From Salinivirgaceae bacterium (GTDB taxonomy: Bacteria > Bacteroidota > Bacteroidia > Bacteroidales > SZUA-534): 64,000 bases of DNA. The stretch covers positions 564,696-628,695 of the forward strand of contig JAFXQB010000001.1 of assembly GCA_017527435.1 (NCBI GenBank), written 5' to 3'. The notes under the pieces are model-generated. The model saw only the letters and a program-made list of their open reading frames with translations, ran no database searches and was not told the origin of the DNA. Positions 33,727-42,608 of this stretch are shown piece after piece. Made by a program: the position numbers and the translations under genes. The first letter of the stretch is position 1; each line of letters begins with the position of its first letter.

Positions 33727-34644
33727 ATGAATAAATATTTGACAATCTGTTTATTGACAATCTGTATTTCAGCATGTGCTACTGATAGTAATCGGTATGA
33801 TAATATTAAAGTAGTTGTATTGAAAGATTCTTTTGGTAAAAACAGTACAATAAAGACAGATTACAAAAAAATGGACATTGACGTAAGAAATGGTATTGTA
33901 AGTATCCGTGCTTTCGAAAATGCATTTTTAATAGAAGGTTTTTGGGGAAATATTATAGGAGATACAATAGAAAATCACACAGATATCTGGTTATATAAAG
34001 ATAATCAATCGTATCTTTTGACAAAAACTAAATGTTTTATTGACGACCCTATAAATCTTAATTTTTCAAAAGACGGAACAAAGGTTGTATATCAAATGTT
34101 GTATTATCCACCATATGGATATGATGACAGTTATAAACCCATTGACATTTTCGACATACAAGATTTAAATCACATCAAAAAACAAACAATAGAAATTGAG
34201 AAGTGTGTTGATTATAGAATAATTAGGGACAGTTCACTATTCTGCACTGAGTATATTACTGATTTGAAGGATGGTACGGAAGATTATTCCTTTGCCATAT
34301 ACAAGTCAAAGTTGTATGATGAGAATAATCGTATTCCCGTGGCAATAGGTGCTGAAATGCGAGTTATTTCAGATGATGGAAGATATATTTTGGCGATACG
34401 GGAATTGTATGGAAAAAATAAATTTATAATCATTGATGCATCGTCTTCAAAGTATGCTTATTTATGGGAAGACCAAACGGAATATAAATCAATTTATTAT
34501 GATAGTGAGCGGAACCAATTCGCATTTGATTATGGTACGTATATTAAATACTTGATAATGCCTGATTCATTCCCACATGATGCATTGGAATATCGATATA
34601 CAGATAAGTTTGAGAATGAATCATTTTGGAATAAAATAAAATAG
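33727..34644 (+). CDS. AT-rich lipoprotein of unknown function
   Basis: A 305-residue lipoprotein with signal MNKYLTICLLTICISAC (lipobox cysteine at residue 17), starting one base after the NUDIX stop. The mature part is rich in Y, D, N and I and made of short strands, for example IIIDASSSKYAYLWEDQTEY, which looks like a beta-propeller or WD-like fold. Base composition and codon use are far more A/T rich than tmk and the NUDIX gene before it, so it was probably acquired later. No family recognised. Confidence 0.65.
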   Translation: MNKYLTICLLTICISACATDSNRYDNIKVVVLKDSFGKNSTIKTDYKKMDIDVRNGIVSIRAFENAFLIEGFWGNIIGDTIENHTDIWLYKDNQSYLLTKTKCFIDDPINLNFSKDGTKVVYQMLYYPPYGYDDSYKPIDIFDIQDLNHIKKQTIEIEKCVDYRIIRDSSLFCTEYITDLKDGTEDYSFAIYKSKLYDENNRIPVAIGAEMRVISDDGRYILAIRELYGKNKFIIIDASSSKYAYLWEDQTEYKSIYYDSERNQFAFDYGTYIKYLIMPDSFPHDALEYRYTDKFENESFWNKIK

Positions 34645-34683
34645 TGATTTAACCACAATAGTTCATAAAGGTTAATGGGCAAA

Positions 34684-34720
34684 CAAAAAAGCCGCACCCT
34701 AAACGAGCGCGGCTTTTGAA
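34684..34720. terminator. Two-way terminator between the lipoprotein gene and the oxoamine synthase gene
   Basis: AAAAGCCGC (34687-34695) and GCGGCTTTT (34709-34717) form a 9-bp stem with a 13-base loop and A/T flanks on both sides, between convergent genes. Confidence 0.8.
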
Positions 34721-34737
34721 AAATATTAGCAATCAGC

Positions 34738-36003
34738 CTAGTCCATTAAATCAGCTTTAGCTTGGATACCCACGTTGTCGTAGTATCCCTTGTCGAGTTT
34801 CTCTTTGATTTCCTTGAATGCGTTCAGCGTGTAATCAACGTCCTCAATTGAGTGAGCGGCGGTTGATATGATGCGGAAGATAACCATTCCCGGCGGAATT
34901 ACAGGGTAAACCACAATCGAGCAGAAAATCTTGTAGTTCTCGCGCAGGTCGTAGGCCATTGCGGTTGCCTGCTCGGGGCCGCCCTGAATGTGAACCGGCG
35001 AAACGCACGCCTCGGCCGGGCCAATGTCGAAGCCAAGATTGCGGAAACCGTCCTGCAAGCGGCGGGTGATGGTCCACAGCTTCTGGCGCAGCTCGTCGCC
35101 CTCGGGGCTGTCGATAATCTCGAGACGCTTGATGCAGCCTTCAACAATCGGCATAGGCAGAGCCTTTGCATAAATCTGCGAGCGCATATTGTAGCGCAGG
35201 TAGTCGATAACCGATTTTTTTGTTGCGATGAATCCGCCGATGATTGCCATCGATTTCGCGTAAGCGCCAATGTAGATGTCGATGTCGTCCATCACGCCAA
35301 AGTGCTCTGACGTGCCGCGTCCGTGGGGGCCCATCACGCCGAAGCCGTGGGCGTCGTCAATCATGATGCGGAATTTGTATTTCTTTTTGAGAGCGGCAAT
35401 CTGGTCCAAAATGCCAAGAGCGCCGGTCATTCCGTAAACGCCCTCGGTGATGAGCAGAACGCCACCGCCTTGTTCCTCAGCCACTTTGCAGGCAACTTTC
35501 AGTTTCTGCTCGCAGCTCACAATGTCGTTGTGTTTGTAAGAGAAGGCCTTGCCCTGGTGCAGGCGCTTGCCGTCCATCAGGCAGGCGTGGCACTCGGCGT
35601 CGAACACAATTACGTCGTGGCGGCTCAACAGAGAGTCGATGGCCGACACAATTCCCTGATAACCAAAGTTGAACAGGAATGCGGCCTCTTTCTTCTCGAA
35701 TTTGGCAAGCATGTGCTCGAGTTTCTCGTGCAGCTCAGAGTTGCCGGTGAGCATACGGCTGCCCATCGGGTAAGCCAGACCCCAGCGAACGGCAGCCTCG
35801 CCGTCAACCTTGCGGATTTCGGGGTGGTTGGCAAGTCCCAGATAGTTGTTCAAGCTCCAGCACAAAACGTCTTTGCCCTGGAATTTCATATGCGGGCCAA
35901 TCTCGCCCTCGAGTTTCGGGAACGAGTAGTAACCCTCAACTTTCTCGCGGTACTGGCCAATCGGGCCGCCCGTCGATTCCTCGATTCTTTCAAAAATATC
36001 CAT
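34738..36003 (-). CDS. Alpha-oxoamine synthase family PLP enzyme (serine palmitoyltransferase / cysteate acyltransferase-like)
   Basis: A 421-residue fold-type I PLP enzyme. It has WSLNNYLGLANHPEIRK near residue 50, GSRMLTGNSELHEKLE near residue 80, the cofactor motif MIDDAHGFGVMGPHGRG near residue 214 and the PLP lysine in GAYAKSMAIIGGFIA near residue 250. The family condenses an amino acid with an acyl-CoA: serine palmitoyltransferase, 2-amino-3-ketobutyrate ligase, 8-amino-7-oxononanoate synthase or, in some Bacteroidetes, a cysteate acyltransferase for sulfonolipids. A sphingolipid or sulfonolipid role is likely in this phylum but the exact substrate is not shown by the sequence. Monocistronic. 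Confidence 0.85.
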   Translation of the reverse strand: MDIFERIEESTGGPIGQYREKVEGYYSFPKLEGEIGPHMKFQGKDVLCWSLNNYLGLANHPEIRKVDGEAAVRWGLAYPMGSRMLTGNSELHEKLEHMLAKFEKKEAAFLFNFGYQGIVSAIDSLLSRHDVIVFDAECHACLMDGKRLHQGKAFSYKHNDIVSCEQKLKVACKVAEEQGGGVLLITEGVYGMTGALGILDQIAALKKKYKFRIMIDDAHGFGVMGPHGRGTSEHFGVMDDIDIYIGAYAKSMAIIGGFIATKKSVIDYLRYNMRSQIYAKALPMPIVEGCIKRLEIIDSPEGDELRQKLWTITRRLQDGFRNLGFDIGPAEACVSPVHIQGGPEQATAMAYDLRENYKIFCSIVVYPVIPPGMVIFRIISTAAHSIEDVDYTLNAFKEIKEKLDKGYYDNVGIQAKADLMD

Positions 36004-36036
36004 TTATGTATAGTTTTAGATGATTCTAAATTGCCG

Positions 36037-36044
36037 CAAATGTA
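36037..36044 (-). promoter_or_regulatory. Promoter -7 box of the oxoamine synthase gene
   Basis: The minus strand reads TACATTTG, 33 bases before the ATG. Confidence 0.55.
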
Positions 36045-36165
36045 CTTTTTTATGTGTTTCGAATGGTAGTATAATTACCCATAATTGAAACTGCTTGTGA
36101 TTTTTTTTCGCAGACATATAGGTTATTGGTGTTGGGTGTTAAGATTGTCAGTATCTGCGTTTTCG

Positions 36166-36197
36166 TTTGTGTTTGCGTTTTCGTTTTTATACTTTTG
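36166..36197 (+). promoter_or_regulatory. Promoter of yidC
   Basis: TTTG (36166-36169), 20 bases, then TACTTTTG (36190-36197): a complete Bacteroidetes promoter, 42 bases before the ATG at 36240. The spacer is a GTTTTCGTTT-like simple repeat. Confidence 0.7.
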
Positions 36198-36239
36198 CAC
36201 CGTTTTTTAAGGAAAGTACAAGCAAAATATTGATTTACA

Positions 36240-38105
36240 ATGGATAAGAATTCTTGGATTGGTCTACTGTTGATTATGGCCATCTTGCTGGGATGGAGTT
36301 ACTTTACCCGCCCGTCGGAAGCGGAGATGCAACGTATGCGCGAACGCCGCGATTCGATTATGCGTGTTGAGCAGCAGCGCCAGCTCGAAATTGAGTTACA
36401 GAAGTCAGAAGCCGCCGAGCAGGCTCAGATTGTGTCGCCCGAAGCATCTGATTCAGCTGCAAGCGAAATGCTTCGCAACCAATATGGTGATTTTGCCGCT
36501 TGCGCCGCAGGTGAGCGCGAGTTCTACACCGTCGAGAACAACCTGATGAGCGTCAAGTTCACCAACCTTGGCGGACGCATCATGTCAGTAACGCTGAAAG
36601 AGTACGACTCGTACGACTCGCTGCCGGTGGTGCTCTTCGATGGCGACTCAACAATCTTCAGCTTCAGTTTCTTTGCGCAGAACCGCCTTATCGAGACGGG
36701 AAAACTCTTCTTCACACCGTCGGAAAATATCACGACAGCGAAAGTTGAGAACGACTCGCTTGCCATCACCTTCAAACTCGACCTCGGCAACGACCGCTCA
36801 CTCGATTACATCTACACCATTCACCCAGACAGTTATGTTGTGGGCTTCAACGTGCAGATGCACAATCTCGACAAACTGGTACCAACCAATCTGGGTTACC
36901 TCACTCTCAAATGGGAATCGTACATCAAGCAGCAGGAAAAGGGCGAGAAGTGGGAAATGATGAACTCGACCATCGCCTACCGCTACTTCAACGACGATGT
37001 TGAGCAGTTGAGCGAGACAAGCGACTCTGACAGCGAAAACGTCAACAGCCGCCTGCAGTGGGTGTCGTTCAAACAGCAGTTCTTCAACTCGACAATCATT
37101 TCAAAAGACGGCTTTGCCAACGCCGCCCTCAAGTTGGAAAAAACTGCGAGCCCGAAATATCTGAAGCACTTCACCGCCGACCTGTCAGTTCCGTATGAAG
37201 GCCGCGCCGAAGAGAACTATCAGATGGAAATGTTCTTCGGCCCGAACCATTTCAAAACGCTTAAAGCGCTCGACATCGACCTTCAGAACATCATTCCGCT
37301 GGGCCGCAGCATCTTCCGCTGGGTGAATGTGGGCATTGTGATTCCGGTGTTCAACTTCCTTGGCCGATTCATCGACAATTTTGGCGTTATCATTCTGATT
37401 CTGACAATTTTAATCAAGTTGGTATTGTTCCCTCTCACCTACAAGCAGTACAAATCGACGGGTATGATGAGCGCCCTGAAACCTGAAATCGACAAGCTGA
37501 ACGAGAAATATCCGAAGCAGGAAGATGCCATGAAAAAACAGCAGGCAATGATGGACCTCTACAAGCGTGCCGGCGTGAGCCCGATGGGCGGCTGCCTGCC
37601 TGTGCTTTTGCAGATGCCGTTGCTGATTGCAATGTTCCGTTTCTTCCCGGCCTCAATTGAGTTGCGCCACGAGAGCTTCCTCTGGGTTGACGACCTCTCG
37701 ACCTACGACGCCATCCTCAACCTGCCGTTCAGCATTCCCTGGTACGGCGACCACGTGAGCCTTTTCTGCCTGCTGATGACCATTGTCAACATCATCTATA
37801 TCAAGATGAGCGGTCAGGCCAACGCTGGCGGACAGCAGATGCCGGGTATGAAGATGATGATGTATATGATGCCGGTGATGATGCTCTTCTGGTTCAACGA
37901 TTATGCCGCTGCCTTGAGTTACTACTACTTCCTGACGCTGCTCATCACCATTGTGCAGACCTACATTATCAAGCGCACAATCAATCCCGAAGAAGTGCTC
38001 AACCGCCTGAAAACCGCCAAAGTTCAGAAGGCGCCCACCAAGTCGCGATTCCAACAGCGCCTTGAAGAAGCCGCAAAGAAACGTGGGGTTAAACTGCCGA
38101 AGTAA
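36240..38105 (+). CDS. yidC: Membrane protein insertase YidC
   Basis: A 621-residue insertase. It begins MDKNSWIGLLLIMAILLGWS (first membrane helix), followed by a large periplasmic beta domain (about residues 85-365) and the conserved core of five helices, with NFGVIILILTILIKLVLFPL near residue 380, GGCLPVLLQMPLLIAMFRFF near residue 453 and the C-terminal hairpin. The hydrophilic-groove arginine expected in helix 2 lies in the core region but was not pinpointed. It inserts proteins into the inner membrane alone or with SecYEG. Followed by a strong terminator. Confidence 0.95.
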   Translation: MDKNSWIGLLLIMAILLGWSYFTRPSEAEMQRMRERRDSIMRVEQQRQLEIELQKSEAAEQAQIVSPEASDSAASEMLRNQYGDFAACAAGEREFYTVENNLMSVKFTNLGGRIMSVTLKEYDSYDSLPVVLFDGDSTIFSFSFFAQNRLIETGKLFFTPSENITTAKVENDSLAITFKLDLGNDRSLDYIYTIHPDSYVVGFNVQMHNLDKLVPTNLGYLTLKWESYIKQQEKGEKWEMMNSTIAYRYFNDDVEQLSETSDSDSENVNSRLQWVSFKQQFFNSTIISKDGFANAALKLEKTASPKYLKHFTADLSVPYEGRAEENYQMEMFFGPNHFKTLKALDIDLQNIIPLGRSIFRWVNVGIVIPVFNFLGRFIDNFGVIILILTILIKLVLFPLTYKQYKSTGMMSALKPEIDKLNEKYPKQEDAMKKQQAMMDLYKRAGVSPMGGCLPVLLQMPLLIAMFRFFPASIELRHESFLWVDDLSTYDAILNLPFSIPWYGDHVSLFCLLMTIVNIIYIKMSGQANAGGQQMPGMKMMMYMMPVMMLFWFNDYAAALSYYYFLTLLITIVQTYIIKRTINPEEVLNRLKTAKVQKAPTKSRFQQRLEEAAKKRGVKLPK

Positions 38106-38134
38106 TTAGATTACAGCAAGATATCAACAAAAAC

Positions 38135-38170
38135 AGACCGTCAGCAATATGAGTTGGCGGTCTTTTTTTT
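38135..38170 (+). terminator. Terminator after yidC
   Basis: AGACCG and CGGTCT arms with a few extra pairs (CA/TG) surround a loop of about ten bases and are followed by eight T. Confidence 0.8.
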
Positions 38171-38185
38171 GTGGCTGAGAAAACA

Positions 38186-38217
38186 TTTGCTTGCAAAACA
38201 ACAACACACTATATTTG
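38186..38217 (+). promoter_or_regulatory. Promoter of the 38 kb barrel gene
   Basis: TTTG (38186-38189), 20 bases, then TATATTTG (38210-38217), a full match to both Bacteroidetes promoter elements, 32 bases before the ATG. Confidence 0.75.
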
Positions 38218-38249
38218 TATCTGTTTAATAATTAAAACTTTTAGATTTT

Positions 38250-38897
38250 ATGAAAAAACTTTTCTTATCAGTTTTAGCCATAGCAGCTATGGCGACAACA
38301 GCAAACGCACAACTTTGGTTTGGCGGCAGCCTTGGCTTCTCACACGATGGCGGCGTTATAAAAACTAAAGAGGCCGATACTGACAAACCATCAGTTAACA
38401 CATTCTCATTCGCACCGATGGTTGGGTTTGAGTTGAGCGAGAAATTTTCAGTTGGCGGCAAACTTGATTTTACCAACGAGTCGACAAAGCAGACTGTTGG
38501 AGATACTGATACAAAAAGAACAAAAACCACATTGGGCATCACCCCGTTTGCCCGCTACACTTTTGTTGAATTCAACAAGTTCGGACTTCTTGCCGAAGCC
38601 GGTGTTCCTGTAGAATTCAGTTCGTCGAAGCACGACAATGGCAGCCAAACAGTTAAAGATGACCCGGAAACATCTATTGGCTTGTATGTTGTGCCAATGC
38701 TGACCTACAGTCTGAACGACAATTTCCAACTCGAGTGCGGTCTCAACTTCCTGTCGTTTAACGCAAAACATTCTGTTATCAAAGACAAAGATGACAGCAA
38801 TAACAAAAACATCACAAATTCCTTTGATTTCGGCGTGAACACTCGCAACGTGGCAACTGTTGGATTTGTTACAATCGGATTCATCTACAAACTGTAA
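38250..38897 (+). CDS. Outer-membrane beta-barrel protein
   Basis: A 215-residue exported protein with signal MKKLFLSVLAIAAMATTANA and strands such as FSFAPMVGFELSEKFSVGGK and LTYSLNDNFQLECGLNFLSF, ending in the aromatic-terminated strand FVTIGFIYKL. The layout fits the eight-stranded outer-membrane barrels common in Bacteroidetes (PF13568-like). Its strong promoter suggests high expression. The paralogue-like protein at 5.8 kb has the same architecture. Confidence 0.8.
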   Translation: MKKLFLSVLAIAAMATTANAQLWFGGSLGFSHDGGVIKTKEADTDKPSVNTFSFAPMVGFELSEKFSVGGKLDFTNESTKQTVGDTDTKRTKTTLGITPFARYTFVEFNKFGLLAEAGVPVEFSSSKHDNGSQTVKDDPETSIGLYVVPMLTYSLNDNFQLECGLNFLSFNAKHSVIKDKDDSNNKNITNSFDFGVNTRNVATVGFVTIGFIYKL

Positions 38898-38921
38898 TAT
38901 TTACAGACCAACAAGACCGAA

Positions 38922-38947
38922 GGGAACTCGCAAGGTTCCCTTTTTTT
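38922..38947 (+). terminator. Terminator after the barrel gene
   Basis: GGGAAC and GTTCCC form a 6-bp stem with a seven-base loop, followed by eight T. Confidence 0.85.
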
Positions 38948-38960
38948 TGCCAACCGGCAA

Positions 38961-38993
38961 TAAAAAAGGCCGTCCAGCGGAACTGAACGGCCT
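38961..38993 (-). terminator. Terminator after rpmE2
   Basis: AGGCCGT and ACGGCCT form a perfect 7-bp stem; on the minus strand six T follow. Confidence 0.85.
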
Positions 38994-39013
38994 GTCTCAA
39001 ATATACGGAATTG

Positions 39014-39277
39014 TTATTTCTTTTTGCTCTTCTCGTAATTGGCGTAGCGGTTGCGGAATTTATCAACGCGACCTGCGGTGTCAACCAATTTCATCTTACC
39101 GGTGTAAAATGGATGTGATGCACTTGAGATTTCGAGTTTCACCAATGGATACTCAACCCCGTCTACTTCTATCGTATCTTTTGTGTTGACTGTCGATTTG
39201 TTGATGAACAATTGTCCGTTCGACATGTCTTTGAACACGACCAGGCGATAATCACTGGGATGTATGTCCTTTTTCAT
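39014..39277 (-). CDS. rpmE2: 50S ribosomal protein L31 type B
   Basis: An 87-residue protein with the L31 type B features: start [20 protein letters not shown], then [20 protein letters not shown] and a basic tail [13 protein letters not shown]. It lacks the four-cysteine zinc site of type A L31, so it is the zinc-free form and binds near the 5S rRNA and the subunit bridge. Monocistronic with a full promoter and terminator. Confidence 0.95.
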   Translation of the reverse strand: MKKDIHPSDYRLVVFKDMSNGQLFINKSTVNTKDTIEVDGVEYPLVKLEISSASHPFYTGKMKLVDTAGRVDKFRNRYANYEKSKKK

Positions 39278-39317
39278 TGTAGTAGTTTTTAATAATTACA
39301 TTAAATTTTTGAGTTGG

Positions 39318-39348
39318 CAAAAGTAGAACATTGAATCGAATTTGCAAA
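39318..39348 (-). promoter_or_regulatory. Promoter of rpmE2
   Basis: On the minus strand TTTG (39345-39348), 19 bases, then TACTTTTG (39318-39325): a complete Bacteroidetes promoter, 40 bases before the ATG. Confidence 0.75.
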
Positions 39349-39546
39349 TGTTTTTTTGCGGCAAAAAACCGTTTTCTTTCATAACTCAAACAATGTCATT
39401 TCTTTAAAAATACAGTATGGAATTTGGCAGATTACCCGATAAAAAACACATTTTTCCGCTCACCAACCAAATCATTCTATTTGTCAAATAAAACTAACCA
39501 ATCGCCCATGCTTGCGTACATTTGCGGTGTATAAAATTTGAAAGAG

Positions 39547-39693
39547 ATGATAGTTCGATTGGCATTGATTTTCCTGGCGATTTTTGATTTTTCTTGCGCT
39601 GTTTACAGCAAATCCAGATTTTTGATTCGAAGATTCCACCGCGGACTTGTTCATCTGCTGGCCGAAAAATCGGCTTCCACCACCACCGCCTGA
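39547..39693 (+). CDS. Possible 48-residue small protein upstream of argH
   Basis: The frame starts MIVRLALIFLAIFDFSCAVY, which looks like a signal or membrane anchor, followed by a short basic tail with several R and H residues. TACATTTG lies at 39517-39524, 22 bases upstream, so it could be transcribed on its own. Nothing similar is recognised and it may be just leader DNA. It is the only candidate gene in the 39278-39825 gap. Confidence 0.3.
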   Translation: MIVRLALIFLAIFDFSCAVYSKSRFLIRRFHRGLVHLLAEKSASTTTA

Positions 39694-39749
39694 TTCAGCA
39701 TCATTCACAATACATTATTTATTGGTGCGCCCAATACGCACTAAATTGC

Positions 39750-39757
39750 TACATTTG
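39750..39757 (+). promoter_or_regulatory. Promoter -7 box of argH
   Basis: TACATTTG matches TAnnTTTG and lies 68 bases before the argH ATG. No clear ArgR palindrome like the one at 291-304 was found here. Confidence 0.5.
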
Positions 39758-39825
39758 TCAGCCGTACAACTCGGTGGCGCGATGCGTTGCGCCTATCTAT
39801 TTATCAGACAATAAAACAGATACAA

Positions 39826-41157
39826 ATGAAACTTTGGGATAAGGGCATTGCCACAAACGAACTTGTCGAGCAGTTCACCGTCGGGCTCGACCGCGAAATG
39901 GACCTGTACCTGGCACCGTTCGACGTGATGGGCACAATGGCGCACATCACAATGCTGCAGACCATCGGCCTGCTTGAGAAAAACGAACTGGACACGCTGC
40001 TGGCCGAACTCAAAAAGATTTACGCCACGGCCGCCGCAGGAAAACTCAAGATTGAAGACGATGTTGAAGACATCCACTCGCAGGTTGAACTGATGCTCAC
40101 GCGCTCGCTGGGCGATATGGGCAAGAAGGTTCACAGCGGCCGCTCGCGCAACGACCAGGTGCTTGTGGATATGAAACTCTATCTGCGCCACGAAGTCCGT
40201 CAGATTTTCGACCTTGCGGCATCGCTCTTCAAGACGCTTATCGCCTTGAGCAACAAACACAAAGACGACCTGATGCCTGGCTACACCCACCTGCAGGTGG
40301 CTATGCCGTCGTCGTTCGGACTGTGGTTTGGGGCTTACGCCGAATGTCTGACCGATGACCTTCGGATGCTGAGCGCGGCCTACAAGGTTATCAATCAGAA
40401 CCCGCTGGGCTCGGCGGCTGGATACGGCTCATCGTTCCCGCTCAACCGCACACTCACAACCAAACTGCTGGGTTTCAGCGATTTGAACTACAATGTTGTG
40501 TGCGCTCAAATGGGCCGCGGCAAAACCGAACAGGATTTGAGTTTTGCAATGGCTGCAATGGCGCAGACGTTGAGCCGTATGGCAATGGATATGTGTATGT
40601 ACAACTCGCAAGACCTTGGTTTTGTGCATCTTCCCGACGAATTTACGACTGGCTCGTCGATTATGCCGCACAAGAAAAATCCCGATGTTTGGGAACTTGT
40701 GCGCGGCAAGTGCAACCGCATCAAGGCGCTGCCAACCGACATCACGCTCACTATCTCGAACCTGCCATCAGGCTACCATCGCGACCTGCAACTGCTTAAG
40801 GAACAGATAATTCCCGCTATCAACGATTTGAAAGACTGCCTGCGCCTGGCCGAACTGATGCTGAAAAACACCGAAGTGCGCAAGGACATTATGAAAGAGC
40901 CTAAATATCAGTTGGCTTTCAGCGTTGAAGTGGTGAACAAACTGGTGCTGTCGGGCGTGCCTTTCCGCGATGCCTACAAGCAGGTGGCTTTCGACATTAA
41001 AGACGGCCGTTTTGTGCCCGAAACACACATCAACCACACCCACGAAGGCAGCATTGGCAACCTGTGTAACGACCAAATTGACCGCAAGTTTGCCGAAGTG
41101 AGCGCATCATTCGACTTTGCGTCGGTTGAAGCGGCCGTCAACTCGCTTGTGAAATAA
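39826..41157 (+). CDS. argH: Argininosuccinate lyase
   Basis: A 443-residue enzyme of the fumarase/aspartase superfamily with KVHSGRSRNDQVLVDMKLYL near residue 104, TEQDLSFAMA and the signature loop GSSIMPHKKNPDVWELVRGK near residue 280. It splits argininosuccinate into arginine and fumarate, the last step of arginine synthesis. The start at 39826 fits Bacteroidetes forms, which begin MKLWDKG. Its fumarate product feeds anaerobic respiration, which would suit the dcuB carrier at 15 kb if that gene works. Confidence 0.95.
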   Translation: MKLWDKGIATNELVEQFTVGLDREMDLYLAPFDVMGTMAHITMLQTIGLLEKNELDTLLAELKKIYATAAAGKLKIEDDVEDIHSQVELMLTRSLGDMGKKVHSGRSRNDQVLVDMKLYLRHEVRQIFDLAASLFKTLIALSNKHKDDLMPGYTHLQVAMPSSFGLWFGAYAECLTDDLRMLSAAYKVINQNPLGSAAGYGSSFPLNRTLTTKLLGFSDLNYNVVCAQMGRGKTEQDLSFAMAAMAQTLSRMAMDMCMYNSQDLGFVHLPDEFTTGSSIMPHKKNPDVWELVRGKCNRIKALPTDITLTISNLPSGYHRDLQLLKEQIIPAINDLKDCLRLAELMLKNTEVRKDIMKEPKYQLAFSVEVVNKLVLSGVPFRDAYKQVAFDIKDGRFVPETHINHTHEGSIGNLCNDQIDRKFAEVSASFDFASVEAAVNSLVK

Positions 41158-41162
41158 CACCG

Positions 41163-42602
41163 ATGCGACGTCTGCTCGCCATATTGCTGTTGCTGGCTGC
41201 AAATCAGGCGTTTGCACAAAGCGGGCGCTATGCCGAAATCAGCAGTGTGAGCATTGACACGATGAGCGAGCGGCGCGTCACCATCAAATGGGATGTTGCC
41301 GAAGTGGTTAACGGACAGTCGTTTGCCGTTTATCATTGGGAAAATGACAAATGGGTGCTGGTTGTCGATTCGTTACCTGCAAATATGCGTGAGTATCAGG
41401 ATGTTAAAGCACACCCGTTTGAGCACGCCGAGCGATACGCAGTCTCAACATCGATTGCGGGCGACCACAATGCCCCTTTAAGCGACGCCCATCAGACAGT
41501 TTTTCTGCGCAGCGGCGATTATGACAAATGCTATAACTCACTGACACTCAATTGGTCGGCATACGTTGGCACCGATGTTGCCAGTTACACGGTTTTGGGC
41601 CGCAAAATCGGACAGCCTTACAGCTATTTTGGTTCAACTGCCGATACAACCTTAACTACGACCGAACTAGAAGAAGGCACCGACTACAATTTTATGGTTG
41701 TCGCCACTCTGCAAAACGGACTCAAATCGCTCTCAAACATAATCAGTTACACGACTTTCAAATATATACAGGTACGCAGAGAACTAGTAAGTATTGACAC
41801 GGTTTTTAATCATCAAGGGAAGATTGAACTACGCGGGCAGATTGATACCGCAACCAACATAAATGGCTATGTTATAGGCGGTTGGGATAATTATGAAGGT
41901 GGTATTATTTTGGTTCCTAACTATACGTCTAATCGTTTCTTTTTAGAATTTGATAATGCAGATGATATATATGGAATATTCATTATTAATTGTAGTGGTA
42001 TTATTCGCGTAGGGAATTTTTCAAATGTAAAACCGCTTGCAATTGAAGCCGATGCAGATGCTGAAACTGTGCAATTGGATTGGAATTATTCTCTTATAGA
42101 CATATATGAAAACCCCAAAGATGATGAGCGTTTTACAGTGTTTTGTGCAGTTGACGATGGCGCGGAATCAATAATTGCAACCAATTTGACCGATACCATA
42201 ATTAAATTGAATTTTAACGAGATAGCCAGCGAAATAGCGCAAATTTTCTATTTTAGAGTTGAATCAACCGACGATGATAATCGGTTTAGCCAATCGAATA
42301 CGGTTTGTATTCAGCGTCGCCCTGATTTGTGGCTGCCAACCGCCTTCACGCCAAACGGCGACGGTCTGAACGACGACTTTGGCCCTGTTGTAAAATCGGC
42401 GCAAATAGTTGATTTCGAGTTCATTATTTATGACCGTTACGGCGGCCGCGTCTTTGTTTCGTCAAGTCCCGACAACCGTTGGGACGGCACCCACAGCGGC
42501 AAGCAGGTGGCTGAAGGCGGCTATCTCTACTATCTGAAGGCCAAACTGCAAAACGGCCAAACCATTGAGCGCAAAGGCTCTGTGAATGTCGTATATCCAT
42601 AA
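41163..42602 (+). CDS. Secreted protein with T9SS type-B sorting domain
   Basis: A 479-residue exported protein (signal MRRLLAILLLLAANQAFAQ). Residues about 25-205 contain fibronectin type III-like units (for example DYNFMVVATLQNGLKSLSNI). The C-terminal about 85 residues form the gliding-motility-associated type-B sorting domain: LPTAFTPNGDGLNDDFGPVV, FEFIIYDRYGGRVF, then RWDGTHSGKQVAEGGYLYYL. Such proteins cross the outer membrane through the type IX system and are anchored or secreted. The middle (about 41.76-42.31 kb) is clearly richer in A/T than both ends. It starts five bases after argH. Confidence 0.88.
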   Translation: MRRLLAILLLLAANQAFAQSGRYAEISSVSIDTMSERRVTIKWDVAEVVNGQSFAVYHWENDKWVLVVDSLPANMREYQDVKAHPFEHAERYAVSTSIAGDHNAPLSDAHQTVFLRSGDYDKCYNSLTLNWSAYVGTDVASYTVLGRKIGQPYSYFGSTADTTLTTTELEEGTDYNFMVVATLQNGLKSLSNIISYTTFKYIQVRRELVSIDTVFNHQGKIELRGQIDTATNINGYVIGGWDNYEGGIILVPNYTSNRFFLEFDNADDIYGIFIINCSGIIRVGNFSNVKPLAIEADADAETVQLDWNYSLIDIYENPKDDERFTVFCAVDDGAESIIATNLTDTIIKLNFNEIASEIAQIFYFRVESTDDDNRFSQSNTVCIQRRPDLWLPTAFTPNGDGLNDDFGPVVKSAQIVDFEFIIYDRYGGRVFVSSSPDNRWDGTHSGKQVAEGGYLYYLKAKLQNGQTIERKGSVNVVYP

Positions 42603-42608
42603 AACACT

